A stretch of DNA of 64,000 nt from Gemmata massiliana (GCF_901538265.1 NZ_LR593886.1:5291738-5355737); one strand, 5' to 3'; positions 36,583 to 45,039 are shown, numbered from the stretch's first letter. Made by a program: numbers and translations. The notes: generated by a model not told the origin, from the sequence alone.

Positions 36583-36905
36583 TGCGATCTCCTTAACGAG
36601 TGAACCGGGTGCGTTTTCTCCCTTGCTGAGCCGGACGCGGCTCGTGGCGCGGGAGTGCCGGTATGCGTGATAAGTCGATGGTATATTACCGTCCGCGCCC
36701 CGGGCGCTTAAAGCACGTCCTGCCTGATCAAGAGCGGCACATCCGCCAGTCTGAAGAAGCGGGAAACAATCGCTCCGACGCATTTCCCGACGTGAACTTG
36801 GAAACGGCAAAACAAGAGCCGCCAACAAACCCGGTAAGAACTCGAAACAATACGAGTTCTAGTGTTGCTTCGCTGCGGGGATTGGTACTCTGCGGCCTCG
36901 AAGTT
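36583..36905. other. Intergenic region
   Basis: A 323-base gap between a minus-strand gene start and the end of the next minus-strand gene. A plus-strand frame from 36663 exists but has no domain and no start signals. The region should hold the promoter of the PQQ propeller gene at 36582 and the terminator of the gene ending at 36906. Apart from short AT-rich words (GGTATATTACC) I see nothing. Confidence 0.5.
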
Positions 36906-38051
36906 TCAACTCAACTCCAGACACCGGACCGAACTGTTGCCGCGAATGTATACGCGAGTACCGACGAACGCCGGGTGCGCGTACACGCCTTTTTCGTCCT
37001 TTCCGAACGCGGCCAAGCGACCAAGTTCCGTGTACTCGTCGGTTGTTGCGTCGAGCAGGATCAGTTCACCCGAGCGCGGCACCACGAGAACCCGTGAATC
37101 GGTCGCGACCGCGGCGCAGTACCCGGAAAACGCCGTGGTGCTCTCGTCGTAAAGCTCTTTGAGCCCGTTGAGGTTCAAGCAGTACAGTCGGTTCCACACA
37201 CCGAACACGCGGGAGCCCGCGATCACCGGCGTGTGCGTGTCCGGCGCGAGTTTCTTGCTTGTTGCGACGGGCTTCGGGTCGATCACCCCGTCTGCTTTGA
37301 ACGCGAACAATCGCGCCCCGTTGTTCTCGGTTGTTACGAACAACTTGTCGCCGACCACGATGGGCGTGGGCACGTTGAAGTCCCCGCGGCGCTCCGGCTT
37401 CACGGTCCACAGGCGCGTGCCGGTTTTCGCGTCCCAACCCCCGAGCGTCTCGGCGTCGTGGCCGACGATCTGGAGCACCCCGCCGAGCCTTGCGGCGATA
37501 AACGAGCCGTAGCCCGTGGGCTTCCCGGGCGCCTTCCACACGGGCTTGCCGGTTTTGGGATCGAGCGCGACGAGGGCCGCGTCCTTACCCCCGGGGGTGA
37601 CGATCAGTTTGCCATCGACGATGAGCGGCGAATCGCACACGCCCCATTTGCGCTCGTCGGTCGCGTCGAACTCGTCGCGCACGTTGAGTGCCCAGACCGA
37701 TTTGCCGGTCCCAATCTCGACACACGCGAGGTCACCGAACGCACCCAGGAGGTACGCACGGTCGTCGGAAATGAGGGGCGTGGCGCGCGGAGAGTTGCCG
37801 TAGTCCAGGTTCCCGATGGCCGGGGTTCGGTGCGCCCACACTTCCTTGCCGTCAGCGGCTTTAAGGCAGCGGAACACGTCCACGGTGTCGTTGAGTTCGC
37901 GATCCGAAACCAGAACGTATTCGGAGGTAGCCGCGACACCCCCCAAACCGGGGGCGGTTAGAACGGATTCCCAGACGGGTTCGGATTTGTTGGGAAGTTT
38001 GTCGGGAAGCCACGCGAGCCGGCCGTCTCGGTTCGGCCCGCGCCATTGCAC
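36906..38051 (-). CDS. PQQ-type beta-propeller protein lacking its own signal peptide
   Basis: The frame gives 381 residues from the GTG at 38051. Propeller blades are clear: CLKAADGKEVWAHRTP, CVEIGTGKSVWALNV, ALDPKTGKPVWKAPG, WDAKTGTRLWTVKP. Oddities: the family starts DW(P/V)QWRGPNRDG, and here DW lies just before the GTG; there is no signal peptide and no ribosome binding site. Reading the same frame further upstream, codons run unbroken back to a stop formed by the T of GCT plus two A within the eight-A run that ends the preceding gene. The simplest reading is that the two genes are one polypeptide joined by a -1 frameshift, or that an indel in the run split one gene. See the slippery-site entry. 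Confidence 0.8.
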   Translation of the reverse strand: MQWRGPNRDGRLAWLPDKLPNKSEPVWESVLTAPGLGGVAATSEYVLVSDRELNDTVDVFRCLKAADGKEVWAHRTPAIGNLDYGNSPRATPLISDDRAYLLGAFGDLACVEIGTGKSVWALNVRDEFDATDERKWGVCDSPLIVDGKLIVTPGGKDAALVALDPKTGKPVWKAPGKPTGYGSFIAARLGGVLQIVGHDAETLGGWDAKTGTRLWTVKPERRGDFNVPTPIVVGDKLFVTTENNGARLFAFKADGVIDPKPVATSKKLAPDTHTPVIAGSRVFGVWNRLYCLNLNGLKELYDESTTAFSGYCAAVATDSRVLVVPRSGELILLDATTDEYTELGRLAAFGKDEKGVYAHPAFVGTRVYIRGNSSVRCLELS

Positions 38052-38068
38052 CCAGTCCGGGTTACCGG

Positions 38069-38083
38069 TTACTTTTTTTTAGC
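38069..38083 (-). promoter_or_regulatory. A8 slippery sequence at the end of the PhnD-like gene
   Basis: On the minus strand the PhnD-like gene ends GCT AAA AAA AAG TAA. A run of eight A followed by G fits the A-AAA-AAG type slippery site. A one-base backward slip at AAA AAG puts the ribosome into GTA ACC GGT AAC CCG GAC TGG GTG, which enters the PQQ propeller frame without a stop. No strong downstream hairpin was checked by computation. It could equally be a point where replication slippage has split one gene. Confidence 0.6.
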
Positions 38084-38959
38084 CGGCTCGATGAACCCTT
38101 CCTTCGTCTCGATCGCCGTGCAGAGATCCTTGTTCTTTCCGACTTCCAACAATGCGGCTTTTACCGCGTCTCGGTCGGCGGGGGGCAGGCTATCGGTGGC
38201 GAACGCAGCGATAAACGGCACCGGTTCCGTTTCAGCAATCACCCGCAGCTCGCCCTTCTTGATGGTCCCGCACCCTTCCAGGAGCGGGTGCGCGTAAGAC
38301 GAGATCACGGCCGCGACCTTCTTACCCGCCTTCGTCTCCTCGACGACCTTGGTGGCGCCCTCGGAGCAGGTCGCGCACGTGTCGAGTTTGGCGGGAACTT
38401 CGAGCCCGAAATCTTTGAGCGCCTTCACTGCCGCGGCGCTCTTCTCCTCGGCCGCGGGGTTCCCGAAATAGATCGTGTGTTCCTTCAGATCGACCGGTGT
38501 AACCGCTTTGTCGGTCGCCGCAACGCAGACGAGCCCGGTCTGGGTGGTCTTCCCGTCCTTACCCGTGAGAGCCGCGAGGTACGTGACCGCGAGCTTGTTA
38601 CCGGGCGCGGTGGTGCGCACAACGGAATCTTTGCCGATGACGAGGTGCGCCTTGCCCGAAGATTTCTTCAGCGCCCCGGCCAGGCTCTCGCCGTACACCA
38701 CGGCAACCGCGCGCCCGATCTTGTCCGCCAGGAACTTGCCGAGCTTGTCGTAATCGCGCTGACCGTACCCGTTCACGCACGGGCATGACAGTTGTGCGGA
38801 CAGCGGGTCCATCACGAGCACGACCAGCGCGTTCTCGGGGATCACCACCGGTTTCTCGGCAGGCTTTTCTCCCGGCTTATCGACCGCCAGGACCGGGAAC
38901 GCGGCCAGTGAAAGCGCGGCCGCGGCGAGCGCCTCGCGGCGGTTCAGGTTCTCGGCCAT
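38069..38959 (-). CDS. PhnD/SsuA-type substrate-binding protein
   Basis: A 296-residue exported protein. The N-terminus is a twin-arginine-like or Sec signal (NRREALAAAALSLAAFPVLA). The rest resembles the periplasmic phosphonate-binding (PhnD-like) fold: AKKSSGKAHLVIGKD-type and KEHTIYFGNPAAEEKSAA, followed by KKVAAVISSYAHPLLEGCG and ELRVIAETEPVPFIAAFAT. Several cysteines (CPCVN, DTCATCSE) are unusual for the family. It starts 78 bases after the preceding NHL gene, with a terminator-like hairpin between, and runs into the PQQ propeller gene through the A8 run. No ABC transporter genes are nearby, so uptake is not evident. Confidence 0.75.
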   Translation of the reverse strand: MAENLNRREALAAAALSLAAFPVLAVDKPGEKPAEKPVVIPENALVVLVMDPLSAQLSCPCVNGYGQRDYDKLGKFLADKIGRAVAVVYGESLAGALKKSSGKAHLVIGKDSVVRTTAPGNKLAVTYLAALTGKDGKTTQTGLVCVAATDKAVTPVDLKEHTIYFGNPAAEEKSAAAVKALKDFGLEVPAKLDTCATCSEGATKVVEETKAGKKVAAVISSYAHPLLEGCGTIKKGELRVIAETEPVPFIAAFATDSLPPADRDAVKAALLEVGKNKDLCTAIETKEGFIEPAKKK

Positions 38960-38992
38960 CGGTTCGCCCCCAAAGAGGTGTCGTCGGGAAAT

Positions 38993-39026
38993 AAAAGAAC
39001 CCCGCGCCTCAAAGTGAAGCGCGGGG
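38993..39026 (-). terminator. Terminator-like hairpin after the NHL gene
   Basis: On the minus strand, arms CCCCGCGC and GCGCGGGG (39000-39007 and 39019-39026) pair perfectly over eight bases with an 11-base loop, followed by TTCTTTT. This is the typical form of an intrinsic terminator, placed just after the NHL-type gene (39038) and before the PhnD-like gene. It may reduce rather than stop transcription into the downstream pair. Confidence 0.7.
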
Positions 39027-39037
39027 AACGGGCGAAA

Positions 39038-40285
39038 TTACTTCGCCTTCTTTTCGAGAATGTGGAACTTGGAACCCGGCAGGTCGCAGAAGAACAGTTT
39101 CTTGCCGTCCTCGGAAACGGCCACCGCGACGTTCTTGCACCCGCCGGTGAGTTTCACCACGCCGGCCGTTTCGATGAACTCGCCGCTCGGCCCGAAGCGC
39201 TTGATGACGCCCTCGCTCTCGGCCGTGTAGATGTCCCCCACGCCGTTGGCGCGGATGTTCATCGGGTTGCAGCACCCGCCGAAGCACTTCGGGTCGGTGT
39301 CTTCCCCGCGCTTGCCGAACGACCCGATCTTCTTCCCGTCGCGGTCGTACCGGGCGAACTGGTGCTTGGTGTTCTCGGCGACCAGCACGTCCGGGCCGTG
39401 GCACTGGATGTCCATCTGCCCGCAGCACCCGCCGATCTCGCTGAGCACCTGCTTTGGTTCCTTCAGTTCTTTGGTGAAGCGCCACACGGCGTACCCGTAG
39501 CCCACGTCGCCGCACGCCACGAACACGTCCTTCTCGGAAACGGCCATGCCGTTGGCGACCCGCATCCGCCCGGTCATCTCCTCAATGACCTGCTCCACGG
39601 TGCGGTTCTTGTACTGGGTTTCGATCTGGTCGTACTGCTTGATGATGCTCTTGAACTGCTCGATCTGGCGCACCTCGGTCTTGGTCCGGTCCTCTTCCTT
39701 CTTCTCTTCGAGCTTCTTGAGTTGCTCGGTGATGGACTTCTTGGCGTTGGCATACGCCTGGACCATCTGCTCCTTTTCCTTCTTCAGTTGCACGTCGGCC
39801 TTCTTCTTGAGGGCGTCAGCGTCCTTGAGAATGGCCGCGAGGTGCGGCAGCTCGACGGTCTCGCCGACTTGCTTGCCGTCGGCGTCGAACTTCGCGAGTT
39901 TGCTGTCGCCGGCAACGTAGATCATCCCGTCCGGACCGCAGTTCACCGCGGTCGCGTGGAACGGCACCTTCCAGTTCTTCGCCGGTTTGCCGTCCGCGTC
40001 GAACAGGTGGATCTCGGCCGTTTGGCCCTTCGGGGGCGCGCCGTAGGGCTTGGGCGGCGCGACCAGCCCGACCACGCGGCCCTTGCTGTCGAGGCAGATC
40101 GTTTGGAGGGTGTGCCCCTTCTCGCCCTTCACATCGATCGAGGCGATGACCTTGTGCGTGGTCTCGAACTTCTCGGCCGGATTCGGCGGGACGATCGGGG
40201 TGGCTGGAACGGCCTTATCATCCGCCGCACCCGCGGTGCCCGCGGCGAGTAGCACTGCGGCGACCCCAAGGCGAAACACCTTCAT
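39038..40285 (-). CDS. NHL/6-blade propeller protein with a coiled-coil insert
   Basis: A 415-residue exported protein with a Sec signal (MKVFRLGVAAVLLAAGTAGA). Blades of NHL type are seen: TLQTICLDSKGRVVGLV, HATAVNCGPDGMIYVAGDSK, ANGMAVSEKDVFVACGDVG, and GVGDIYTAESEGVIKRFGPS. An inserted helical/coiled-coil arm (about residues 150-225, LKKKADVQLKKEKEQMVQAY, EQFKSIIKQYDQIE) interrupts the propeller. Two matching cysteine pairs, GGCCGQMD and GGCCNPMN, and GGCKN sit on equivalent blade loops and may bind a metal or heme-like cofactor. It heads a cluster with the PhnD-like and PQQ genes. Function unknown. Confidence 0.85.
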   Translation of the reverse strand: MKVFRLGVAAVLLAAGTAGAADDKAVPATPIVPPNPAEKFETTHKVIASIDVKGEKGHTLQTICLDSKGRVVGLVAPPKPYGAPPKGQTAEIHLFDADGKPAKNWKVPFHATAVNCGPDGMIYVAGDSKLAKFDADGKQVGETVELPHLAAILKDADALKKKADVQLKKEKEQMVQAYANAKKSITEQLKKLEEKKEEDRTKTEVRQIEQFKSIIKQYDQIETQYKNRTVEQVIEEMTGRMRVANGMAVSEKDVFVACGDVGYGYAVWRFTKELKEPKQVLSEIGGCCGQMDIQCHGPDVLVAENTKHQFARYDRDGKKIGSFGKRGEDTDPKCFGGCCNPMNIRANGVGDIYTAESEGVIKRFGPSGEFIETAGVVKLTGGCKNVAVAVSEDGKKLFFCDLPGSKFHILEKKAK

Positions 40286-40720
40286 ACCAGCAACTCCGGA
40301 AGTGGGAAGGAATCCTCAGTTGGGAGGTGACGAATACAGTAAGCGAACCTAACTATCGAATCAACGGGAAAACGCGACTGGCATGTAGTCGTCGAAATGA
40401 ATGTTGCCATGTTGTTTAGTCATCAGACATATTGAGTTGCCATTCGTCTGGAGCACCGGCATTCTTCGATGTGACGCTCCGGTCGAAACTTAGGTCGTCG
40501 GTCCGGCCCGGCCCGGACGAGCCGAGCGACAAGAAGCCGAGTTCGTCCTCGGAACTCGACCGCTTCAGATGTGAACCGCACCGCGCGACATTTTCTCTCA
40601 CGACGAGGGTAGATCGCCCGGCGCGTCGTGGAATCGACCGACCCGAATTCAGTTGTAACGCGCACGTTGGTGCGTCCAATATGGGTCAGGGTTACAGTTC
40701 GTTTATCATGGAGACCCGGC
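40286..40720. other. Intergenic region upstream of the exported ArsC-like gene
   Basis: A 435-base divergent region between the NHL gene (minus) and the ArsC-like gene (plus). It is more AT-rich than the genes in its first 150 bases. Two minus-strand frames and one plus-strand frame are open but lack domains and start signals. It should contain promoters for both neighbours; I could not pick out clear -35/-10 boxes. Confidence 0.45.
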
Positions 40721-41740
40721 ATGTTCGGCCCGTGCTTCGGTCTGGTTGTCGCGATCCACTTGTTTCCGGTCACTCACTCAGCGGCTCAACACGAACAACC
40801 CAAACCCGCGCCCAAGACCGGTAACGCCGTCGCAACGGCGCTGTCATTCGCGCACCAGTTCGCTGCGCCGGAAGCGTTGCACCCCAGCAAGGACCGCCAA
40901 CTGAAGACCGCGCTCATTTCGGCTCTGGGTAAGTCCCCGCAGTTGTCCTGGGAGGTCGCCGGGGATTTTTTCGATCGAGCCACGTTCCGCGCGCTCGCTG
41001 GCGACGGAACCGCGATCTCGGTGGGAAAGATGGAGCAACTCCTGCGCGACAAAACGCCCCAGTCGCGCAAAGACATGAACGCAAAGACCCGGGCGCACGC
41101 GGAACTGCTTGCGACGCAGTTCGACATGATCGAAGAGGCCCACGGGAAGGCCGGGAGCGAACTGGTCGATTGGGTGGTGAAGAACTACCGGACCGACAAG
41201 CCACTGGGCGTCGTCGTTATCTGTACGGGGAACACCCGGCGCAGCATGTTGGGCGCGACGATGGGAAACGTGGCGGCCGCGTACTACGGGTTCCCCAATG
41301 TCCGCTTCTACAGCGGCGGAACAACTCCGGACGCGATCAACCCGCGGACCATTGCGACCCTCAAGGAGATCGGCGTTGAGATCGAGCCGACCGGGAAAGA
41401 GGCTCCGCGCGGTAAGGGTGGCGTCGCGAATCCCATTTATCGTGTGCAGTGGGGGAAGGGGTTGGAGACGACCGAATTCTCGAAGGTCTACACCGACGCG
41501 CATAACCCGAAGGACGGGTTCGCGGCGCTCTTGGTGTGCAGTGAGGCAGAAACGGCCTGCCCGCGGGTGACGGGGGCCGGTACCCGTATCCCCGTGTTGT
41601 ACCTCGATCCGAAGGCGTTCGACGGCGCGCCGTTCGAGTCCGCGAAATACGCCGAGCGCCGGGACGACATCGGGCGCTTCATGCTCAGCACCTTCATGCA
41701 GGCCCGGCGCCGACTGGAGTTGGCCGAGAAGTCGAGGTAG
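40721..41740 (+). CDS. Exported low-molecular-weight phosphatase/arsenate reductase-like protein
   Basis: A 339-residue protein. ATG at 40721 has a GGAGA site and begins a signal-like segment (FGPCFGLVVAIHLFPVTHSA), followed by a linker and a helical region of about 120 residues. The C-terminal 175 residues resemble LMW-PTP/ArsC: the P-loop VVVICTGNTRRSMLG (C168, R174) matches C-x5-R-S, and a later CSEAETACP (C273, C280) resembles the redox cysteine pair of thioredoxin-type ArsC, with the DP loop at LDPKAF. A signal on such a protein is unusual because arsenate reduction normally happens in the cytoplasm. It is convergent with the ars operon. It could be an exported phosphatase instead. Confidence 0.8.
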   Translation: MFGPCFGLVVAIHLFPVTHSAAQHEQPKPAPKTGNAVATALSFAHQFAAPEALHPSKDRQLKTALISALGKSPQLSWEVAGDFFDRATFRALAGDGTAISVGKMEQLLRDKTPQSRKDMNAKTRAHAELLATQFDMIEEAHGKAGSELVDWVVKNYRTDKPLGVVVICTGNTRRSMLGATMGNVAAAYYGFPNVRFYSGGTTPDAINPRTIATLKEIGVEIEPTGKEAPRGKGGVANPIYRVQWGKGLETTEFSKVYTDAHNPKDGFAALLVCSEAETACPRVTGAGTRIPVLYLDPKAFDGAPFESAKYAERRDDIGRFMLSTFMQARRRLELAEKSR

Positions 41741-41799
41741 GCGCTCTCGCGGCGTACCGCAGAACACGAGTACCCACACATTCGGCGATCGGACGGGTT

Positions 41800-42210
41800 T
41801 CACCTGATCGGTTGCGCGAGAAGGCTCGTCACCTTTTGTTCGATCAGGTCGCGGATCTTGCGAAAATCGTCATCGGGGAGTTCCTTGGGATCGGGGATGT
41901 TCCATTCCTCGCGCACCTTCGCGCGGACCAGCGGGCACGAGTCCCCGCAGCCCATCGTCACCGCCACGTCCACGTCGGTTCCGTCGAACTGATCGAGGGG
42001 CTTAGATTCGTGCTTGGTGAGATCGTACCCGCGCTCGGCCATGAACTGAATCGCACGCGGATTCACTCGGCCGGAAGGACGGCTCCCGGCGGAATGCGCC
42101 TCGACCGTGTCGCCACCGTGCATTCGAGCAAACGCCTCGGCCATTTGGCTCCTGTTCGAGTTCTCGACGCACACGAACAGGACGCGCTTTTTCGGGATCG
42201 GTTCGCTCAC
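41800..42210 (-). CDS. arsC: Arsenate reductase, thioredoxin-coupled LMW-PTP type
   Basis: A 136-residue enzyme that reduces arsenate to arsenite. P-loop: VCVENSNRSQMAEAF (C14-x5-R20-S21). Redox cysteines: MGCGDSCP (C88 and C92, the CxxxC spacing slightly longer than in Bacillus ArsC). The acid loop IPDPKELPDD supplies the aspartate. The start is a GTG at 42210 that overlaps the stop of the aquaporin gene by four bases (GTGA). It is the last gene of the arsR-arsM-aquaporin-arsC operon. Electrons would come from thioredoxin. Confidence 0.94.
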   Translation of the reverse strand: MSEPIPKKRVLFVCVENSNRSQMAEAFARMHGGDTVEAHSAGSRPSGRVNPRAIQFMAERGYDLTKHESKPLDQFDGTDVDVAVTMGCGDSCPLVRAKVREEWNIPDPKELPDDDFRKIRDLIEQKVTSLLAQPIR

Positions 42211-42887
42211 AACTTACACTCCTCGTTCGCGCGGGTACAGCACTCCGCGCCGTGAATACACCGGCACACTACCACCGCCGAGCACGCGCCAAGCACGGGC
42301 GCGGTCAGGTACACCCAAAGGTGTCCGAGGTGCCCGGATACTAGGGCCGGGGCCAGGGACCGCGCCGGATTCATGCTCGCACCACACACCGGTCCGGCGA
42401 ATAGAGCTTCGAGGGTTACCACCGCCCCGACTGCGCCCCCCGCGAGGAGCCCGCGTTCCTTCGCGCCGGTCGCAACCGACAGGGCAACGAACATGAGCAA
42501 GAGCGTCAGGATCACCTCGAAAACGAACGACTGAAGGGCGGTGCCCGCTGGAACGGTGGCTCCCAAATTCGTGCTCTCGGGGAACAGGAACCGCAGCGCA
42601 CCGCTTGCCAGGAGCGCCCCAACACACTGGGCAAAGACGTAGGGCAGTACCTCCCGCACCGGGAAGCGCCCCGCAGCGGTGAACCCGACCGTCACTGCCG
42701 GATTCAAGTGCGCGCCCGACACATCACCCACCGCGTACACCATCGCCAACACGATCAGTCCGAACGTTAGCGCGACACCGACGTGGGTGACCTGCCCGCC
42801 ACTCATTGCGTTGACTACGATTGCCCCGGTGCCCGCGAATACCAGTGCGAATGTGCCAAATAGTTCCGCCGCCAGTCGCCGCATCAT
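42207..42887 (-). CDS. Aquaporin/MIP channel of the ars operon (AqpS-like)
   Basis: A 226-residue channel with six membrane segments and both NPA boxes: [10 protein letters not shown] (residues 62-64) and [12 protein letters not shown] (173-175), the latter with the conserved arginine. Its ATG overlaps the stop of arsM by four bases. An arsenite efflux pump (ArsB/Acr3) is absent from the operon; in Sinorhizobium meliloti an aquaporin (AqpS) takes that place and lets arsenite leave down its gradient after ArsC reduction. The same division of labour is likely here. The frame extends upstream, but that part overlaps arsM and has no signal. Confidence 0.93.
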   Translation of the reverse strand: MMRRLAAELFGTFALVFAGTGAIVVNAMSGGQVTHVGVALTFGLIVLAMVYAVGDVSGAHLNPAVTVGFTAAGRFPVREVLPYVFAQCVGALLASGALRFLFPESTNLGATVPAGTALQSFVFEVILTLLLMFVALSVATGAKERGLLAGGAVGAVVTLEALFAGPVCGASMNPARSLAPALVSGHLGHLWVYLTAPVLGACSAVVVCRCIHGAECCTRANEECKL

Positions 42888-43765
42888 GCGTTGCCCCGCC
42901 CCTTGACTGCGTACACGCGGACGCTCGCTGCGAACTCGTTCACATCGTACTTGCGGAGTAGGTCGACCAGGTCGGTGTGAACGTCCGAACCAGGCGCCCC
43001 GGGGCCGCATTCATCCGCCATCAGTAACCCGGTAGAAGAAGTCGCGCCTTGCGGCGCACAGCACGTGGATTGGTTCTCGACTTTTTTGTAAGCGTTCAGA
43101 TCGCTTCCCGTTTCGATCACCCGTACCGCTTCGAACCCGGCTGCACGCAGATCGCGCTCGTAGTCCGCGATGGGCACCGCTCCGGCCACACACCCGACGT
43201 GGGCCGCGACGGACTTCGCCAGTTCGTCCGGCAGCGCCCGCTTGAGGGCGATGTCCGACACTGCGACCCGCCCGCCCGGTTTCAGCACCCGGAACATTTC
43301 GCGGAACACTGCGAGCTTGTTCGGGGCAAGATTGATGACGCAGTTCGAGATGAGGCAGTCCACCGAATCATTTTCGAGGGGCAACTGATCGATGGTGCCG
43401 AGACGGAACTCCGCGTTCTCGACGCCGGCGCGGGTCGCATTGGTCCTTGCTCGTTCGATCATTTCCGGGGTCATGTCGATCCCGATCGCCCGCCCCGCGG
43501 GGCCGACTTTCTTGGCCGCGAGGAACACGTCGATCCCGCCGCCCGAACCGAGGTCCACCACGACCTCACCGGGGCGCAAATTGGCGGTTACGGTCGGGTT
43601 CCCGCACGAGAGCCCCATATTCGCTTCAGCGGGTATCGCGTCGAGTTCCTCGGCGGAGTACCCGAACGCCTCGGCAACAGCTCGGACGCCCGCGTGAGCG
43701 CCGGTCAGATCACTCGCCGCCACCGCGCCGTATTTTTCGCGCACGACATCTTCAATCTTTGACAT
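42884..43765 (-). CDS. arsM: Arsenite S-adenosylmethionine methyltransferase
   Basis: A 293-residue SAM-dependent methyltransferase. SAM-binding motif: [20 protein letters not shown] (glycines 73-77). The three conserved As(III)-binding cysteines are present: C54 in [10 protein letters not shown]142 in ISNCVINL and C192 in [10 protein letters not shown]. The C-terminus carries an extra CC (TCCAPQG) and a cysteine in ADECGPG, as in many ArsM. Methylation converts arsenite to volatile or less retained methylated forms. It overlaps arsR by 14 bases and the aquaporin gene by four bases, so all are coupled. Confidence 0.95.
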   Translation of the reverse strand: MSKIEDVVREKYGAVAASDLTGAHAGVRAVAEAFGYSAEELDAIPAEANMGLSCGNPTVTANLRPGEVVVDLGSGGGIDVFLAAKKVGPAGRAIGIDMTPEMIERARTNATRAGVENAEFRLGTIDQLPLENDSVDCLISNCVINLAPNKLAVFREMFRVLKPGGRVAVSDIALKRALPDELAKSVAAHVGCVAGAVPIADYERDLRAAGFEAVRVIETGSDLNAYKKVENQSTCCAPQGATSSTGLLMADECGPGAPGSDVHTDLVDLLRKYDVNEFAASVRVYAVKGRGNA

Positions 43766-44168
43766 TGCACGTTCCCCGAGAGCCTGAATTGCCTTCGTCT
43801 TCCATGAGACAGAGGGCCAGATCGAGCAGCGGGGCGACGCACTCGTTGATGACCCGGTAGTACACGTTGTTCCCGTCGCGCCGAGAGGCCAGCATTCCCG
43901 TGTCCGAAAGCCGCATGAGTTGGTTGGAAACGGCCTGTGGTTTCATTCCGAGGGTCTTCGCCATGCCGGTGACCGTAGCTTCGCCGGTCCGCACGAGGTG
44001 GTGTAGGAGCCGAACGCGGGTGTCGTTCGCGAGCAATTTAAAGAGGGCGGTCACCTTCACAGCTTGGACGAACGTTAGGAGCGGCCGGTCCTGGAGCGCG
44101 ATCCGACTCGTGCAATGCGACCGGTCGGTTCCGCATTCAGGGTGAGTGGTCGCGGGTTTTTGTGTCAT
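43752..44168 (-). CDS. arsR: ArsR-family repressor with non-canonical cysteine positions
   Basis: A 138-residue winged-helix repressor. ATG at 44168 has a GAGGAA site. DNA-recognition helix: [19 protein letters not shown]; beta-wing: [12 protein letters not shown]. The usual metal motif ELCVCDL in helix 3 is absent (sequence [11 protein letters not shown]). Instead cysteines lie at the N-terminus (C12, C19 in ECGTDRSHC) and C-terminus (C110, C120, C134), similar to alternative sensor-site types in the family. It represses the operon behind it through the palindrome at 44192-44207. Confidence 0.92.
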   Translation of the reverse strand: MTQKPATTHPECGTDRSHCTSRIALQDRPLLTFVQAVKVTALFKLLANDTRVRLLHHLVRTGEATVTGMAKTLGMKPQAVSNQLMRLSDTGMLASRRDGNNVYYRVINECVAPLLDLALCLMEDEGNSGSRGTCNVKD

Positions 44169-44187
44169 GGTCGTTCCTCGTATTCGT

Positions 44188-44217
44188 ATATTACACAACA
44201 TTGTGTATTCGCGTCAA
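44188..44217 (-). promoter_or_regulatory. ars promoter with ArsR operator
   Basis: Read on the minus strand upstream of arsR: a -35 box TTGACG (44217-44212), an 18-base spacer, and a -10 box TAATAT (44193-44188). Inside the spacer and touching the -10 box is the perfect inverted repeat TACACAA-x2-TTGTGTA (44192-44207), shaped like an ArsR/SmtB operator. Binding there would block the polymerase. Distance from the -10 box to the arsR start (about 20 bases) is short but consistent. Confidence 0.82.
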
Positions 44218-44328
44218 TTCTTGCTGCGATTGCTGCCCCGAAACAGCACGAAACCCCTTGTGCAGCAAGGGACGGTGTCAGGATGAGGAGTGGAATCGTG
44301 AGGTCGCCAAACAAACCCACCCTGCGGA

Positions 44329-44798
44329 TCACTCGGGAACGGTATTGAGTACCACGCTCACCTCGGCTGCGACGGGCGGTGGAACGTTTGCGCCTTCGCG
44401 CCGGGCCTGGAGACGCTCCAGTTCGCGGAGTGTGGACGTGAGCAACCCGTGGAGGTGGCGTTCGTACTTGGCGATGCGCTCGTCGTGCCCATCGGCAAGT
44501 AACATACTCGCGGATCGGCCCCGGTCAGAGCGCCCGTCGAGGAGCCGCATGACTGCGGTTGGTTCCCTACCCGGCGCCGGCCCTTGCGCACCAGCTCTTC
44601 GGTGTGCGATTTCAGATTCGCGCACGTGCTTGGTCAATAGCTCAACGGGTTCGCCGGTGAAGCGGGCGTAGCACTGCTGCGAAAATGCCGTATTTGGTGG
44701 CGTTTCGAGCAACTATGGTCTTGCCTTCGAGCGTCCGCGGCCCAGTGGACAACCGGCCGTCGCGCTGGGTTTGCTTCGATCTTCGCGAGCGTCGTCAT
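44329..44798 (-). pseudogene. Frameshifted hypothetical protein of a Gemmata-type family
   Basis: Two frames together make a recognisable gene: a start near 44798 (MTTLAKIEAN), then in the other frame GRLSTGPRTLEGKTIVARNA (a conserved block of a common planctomycete family with NRRNAxxSTGPRTxEGK), and later KYERHLHGLLTSTLRELERL plus QARREGANVPPP, ending at 44329. The frame change near 44760 breaks it. The function of the family is unknown. It forms the left edge of the mobile-element graveyard. Confidence 0.7.
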
Positions 44799-45039
44799 GT
44801 ATCCCGAGAACGGATTTCGCATTTCCTCCCAAACCACCACAACTTTGGCCCGGCTGAACCGTTCGAGTCGCTTTTGTTCGGCCGTGAGCATCTTGAGCGC
44901 GAACCCGAGTTGGACGACCGACATCCCGCTTACCCCCGACCCCGTGGATGTGAGCTCCATTCGGCGGGGACACGTACACCCGACGGTTGCTCTCCTGGAT
45001 GCCCGAAGGATCTTCCCCAACGAAGATAGAGACGGAGTT

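Noticed and set aside
44800-45036. Minus-strand sequence LTAEQKRLERFSRAKVVVVW as a gene
   Set aside because: It is protein-like for about 40 codons, but it has no start or known family and is squeezed between two relics, so I treat it as part of the decayed region.
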